From Rugalucina vietnamica (taxonomy: Eukaryota; Mollusca; Bivalvia; Lucinida; Lucinidae), in contig OZ024869.1 of the NCBI GenBank assembly GCA_964017185.1, forward strand, positions 6,160,501 to 6,224,500: 64,000 nt of DNA, written 5' to 3'. Both the position numbers and the translations under genes were made by a program. The notes below the pieces were generated by a model. That model searched no databases. It worked only from the letters and a program-made list of their open reading frames with translations, and was not told the origin of the DNA. Positions 61,285 to 64,000 of the stretch are shown piece by piece. The number at the start of each line of letters is the position of its first letter. Position 1 is the stretch's first letter.

Positions 61285-62028
61285 TAGAGGACTGCACATT
61301 TAGCTAAAATAGATAGTCTACCATATGATCCTGTAAAGCATATATACATACTATGTACAAAACATTTTATAAAATGACATAACAGGAAGAAAAGAAATGT
61401 ACTTGAGATACAAAGCTTTAAAAAACATACTTTGGTAAAAGGGGCATAAAACAGTTTTGCAGAATTAAAACACTCATTTGCAAGGGTAAAATATCAAAAT
61501 TTAAAACATGTGTCTGGTGATCTTCAATTCTTACAAAATTATAAAATATAAGTACATCTTATTCCTTTTAAAATCATAAACTTTTTAAGGAAAGATGATT
61601 TTCTTATGTGATCAGGCAAACTATTCCACGGCCTTGGTTCTGATGACGAGAAAGAGCCATCGTACATTGATTTTTTCGATCTGGGTACTGAAGTCGATTT
61701 AATAGGTTTATTATGTTTATCGTTATATATATGAGTGACACGCCTGTTACTTTCCTTTCATTCTTATTCATAACGGCATATTTGTGACGCCAGTCTACTA
61801 CGGTTAGTATAGAGCAAATGCTTTGACCGTGCCTGTTGACCTCACGTGATAAAATTTTATAAACACTAGAAAAGGGGCGCCTATTTGTTTTACAGTCACT
61901 GTGGCCGCATTTCTTATTGTCGCCTTCCCGTGACCAGTATTGTCCTGTTTTAACTGTCTAGTTAACGGAACACGGAACCAAAATGACCTTTGTCACGACA
62001 TGTACAAAACAGCATTATACACAATTTT
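60505..62028. other. GPCR 5' flank and AT-rich DNA
   Basis: Contains a (TTTA)n microsatellite at 61237-61286 and nothing else I can support. The interval 61610-61870 reads like a decayed ORF but was not assigned. Confidence 0.5.
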
Positions 62029-62614
62029 AGCTCACCTGAGCCGAAGGCTCACAGGTGAGCTTATAGTATACCCATGCTCCGGCGTCCGTCCGACGTCCGT
62101 CGTCCACCATTTTTAAAGATTTTTTTTTCTCTGAAACCCCTTGGTCAATCAAAACCAAATTTTATATGAAGCATCTATAGGAAAGGGGAGCCAATGTATA
62201 TATAAGAAATCCAGGTCACATGACCAAAATGGCCGCCATGCCCATATATGTTAAAACCCCTTCAAAAAATCTTCTTCTCCAGAACCGGTACACCGATTTC
62301 AACGAAACTTGGCATGAAGCATCGATGGCTCAAGCACTACAATGTGTATATAAACCATGACCCTGTGATGACCTTGATCTATTTTACGGCAAGGTCAACA
62401 TAGGTTACCAATGCATTTGAATGGGGAAAACCGTTAAAATATCATTTGCAAGAAATTGGCAAATGGACAGAATATTGATTATTCTGTAAAAAGAAAATGG
62501 CCTAATGGCTTCATCTGCCCCTGCACTGGGGTTAAATACCATAATATTCAAACATGTTTATTGGTATATGCAGCAGATCTCAGGCGAGCGTTTACAGGAC
62601 CATTGGTCCTCTGG
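62029..62614 (+). mobile_element. AGCTCACCTGAG-family element, complete copy
   Basis: Starts AGCTCACCTGAGCCGAAGGC (self-complementary head), CG-rich CGTCCGTCCGACGTCCGTCG, then ACCCCTTGGTCAATCAAAAC, GTCACATGACCAAAATGGCC, TTGGCATGAAGCATCGATGG, and ends TCAGGCGAGCGTTTACAGGA with a GACCATTGGTCC hairpin. Reference copy for 1-429. Confidence 0.85.
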
Positions 62615-62971
62615 TTTCCATTGCCATGATAATTATTTACTGAACGGTTTAATCAGTACCGATGTACTCTTAAGTGGCTGCATTATTTATTGGCACCTCC
62701 CCGTGACCAGCATTGGGCTGAGAGAGACGTTTGTATTCAAATTGTATTCCCAGCAATGATGAAGCTTTGAAATATACAGTCCTGTTGATACCTAGTCAGA
62801 AAATACGACAGTATACATGTATACCGACTAGTGTCTTTATAATGTTGGGGTTTTGGTTTGGTTGCATCTAAATTTTGTGATACCATGTGTAAGCCAGTTT
62901 AACACATTGTTTATTATTATTTAAATCGTGGATGCCATTTAGCTGTCCGGGTGGTAATAATATCTACATTT

Positions 62972-63226
62972 CTGGGCCCAGTTGTTCAAAATTAACGACT
63001 TCGTTAGTTAACGATTAGTTAACGATTCGTTAAAATCTCAAACATGAATATTACAAATACACTTTTATTTTTTGTTGAAAAAATGCGAGAATACTTTGCA
63101 TTGCAACAATACATTTTTCAACAAAAAATAACAGTGTATTTGCTTATGTAATTGGCATTTACTTAACGAGTTGAGGTCTTAACGATGACATTAAGCAAAC
63201 AAAGTTTTGAACAACTGGCCCCTGGT
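62972..63226. mobile_element. 255-bp MITE with GGGCCAGTTGTTCAAAA ends
   Basis: CTGGGCCCAGTTGTTCAAAA at the left and TTTTGAACAACTGGCCCCTG at the right, with internal TTAACGA motifs (about seven) and complementary ATTTGTTGAAAAAATG blocks. This end type is common in animal MITEs. Confidence 0.85.
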
Positions 63227-63394
63227 GTCTTTGGCTGGGATTCTAAATGCTGGTTTTGTAACATCTGTTTGCCAGTTGCCAACGTTTGTTTTCAATTTAT
63301 CTTCATGGTTCATCTTCTGTTTGTTCTGTCTGCCTCCCTGTTGTGCTCGTTGCCGTTGGTTTTGGGTTTGGTTGAGACAGCCAATCAGGAAATT

Positions 63395-63612
63395 AAAACA
63401 TGTCCGTGTAATGTATACCCCTTATACCCCACTTTTATATAGCAAAACTGGGGTAAGCAGTGATATACTTTTTTTTCTAATTTTTGCTCCAAAACATAGA
63501 GGCGGTTCTAAAATGTATCCACAATCTATGAGCAAAAACAAGAAAAATATCAAAATTTTTCAGATGAAAATTTGAAAAAATCTTCAAATATTGCATCATG
63601 GGCAAGTTTTCG
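63395..63612 (+). repeat. Foldback repeat, TTGTGGGTA family, copy 6
   Basis: ACATGTCCGTGTAATGTATA, CCACTTTTATATAGCAAAAC, GCTCCAAAACATAGAGGCGG, GGGCAAGTTTTCGTAATG. The palindrome has lost most of its left arm. Confidence 0.8.
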
Positions 63613-63680
63613 TAATGTGGATGGATGCCTTGTTGGGAGGGAGCTGGTCATCTTACTCTTCAAGTATGTTGTCGGGAAAT

Positions 63681-63681
<1 letters not shown>

Positions 63682-63727
<46 letters not shown>
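63682..63727. repeat. Poly-T tract of about 46 nt
   Basis: Uninterrupted T run. It could be the A tail of a minus-oriented retroposon, but no SINE body follows to its right. Confidence 0.85.
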
Positions 63728-63728
<1 letters not shown>

Positions 63729-64000
63729 TGATGCATTTTCTTTCCGACCTGGTGTCTATAATATTGGGACTATAAATTTAATTGCATTGAATACTGACTC
63801 CTCTATTCTTACTTTACGGATGTTTCATGTATCTTGATTGTCTTTTGCTAACAATGGAATACTATTAGCGTAGATTTCGAAGCAAGGTCATCTTCATGAA
63901 TACTTTGAATAGATAAGGTTGTTTTATTTTTATTGTTCTACGATTTAAAAGTGATAACAAAAACGGATTTCAGCCACAGCGGCAAATGTAAAATAATTGT

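Overview
This is eukaryotic, intron-rich, AT-rich DNA. It looks like a bivalve or other molluscan (lophotrochozoan) genome. The reasons are spliced animal genes (an SLC23 transporter, a claudin-like tetraspan protein, a rhodopsin-family GPCR), GT-AG introns, an extreme density of short inverted-repeat elements and tRNA-derived SINEs, and the dispersed repeat bounded by AGCTCACCTGAG, which I associate with molluscs. The species call is inference. No bacterial gene, rRNA, CRISPR array or true tRNA gene was seen.

Genes. (1) Minus strand, about 3.75-18.9 kb: five phase-0 exons rich in Lys or in coiled-coil heptads. They are too short or lack the ATG needed to show as ORFs and probably belong to one unrecognised gene. 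Its central 11-kb interval holds a complete LTR retrotransposon and a LINE fragment. (2) Plus strand, 22,620-36,765: a complete 12-exon SLC23-type (ascorbate/nucleobase) transporter. The exons join in phase to 605 codons including the stop. (3) Minus strand, 40,746-45,703: a three-exon, 241-aa claudin/PMP22-like protein. (4) Minus strand, 59,157-60,504: a single-exon class A GPCR, 352 aa before it was broken in TM2 by a SINE with a 7-bp target duplication.

Mobile DNA. At 10,451-17,356 lies a 6.9-kb Ty3/Gypsy element with near-identical LTRs and the order gag-PR-INT-RT-RNaseH (integrase before reverse transcriptase, Gmr1-like). It split a degenerate minisatellite of about 25 bp. Also present are a 5'-truncated LINE with an (AAAG)n tail, a decayed Tc1-like element with long TIRs, a mariner-like MITE, other TIR elements, SINEs of several tRNA-headed types, and about six dispersed families. 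One of these, a 235-bp MITE with a 65-nt palindrome, has ten copies. Three of them start 11-16 nt after 5' splice sites of the same SLC23 gene. SLC23 intron 3 holds a 3.4-kb imperfect palindrome.

Layout: 0-10 kb, 3' exons of the coiled-coil gene plus repeats; 10-17 kb, retrotransposon; 18-22 kb, lysine-rich exons and repeats; 22-37 kb, SLC23; 37-40.6 kb, cluster of DNA elements; 40.7-46 kb, claudin-like gene with transposons in its introns; 46-59 kb, repeat-rich DNA with no gene recognised; 59-60.5 kb, broken GPCR; 60.5-64 kb, repeats. The four genes are unrelated neighbours, with no sign of an operon or joint pathway.
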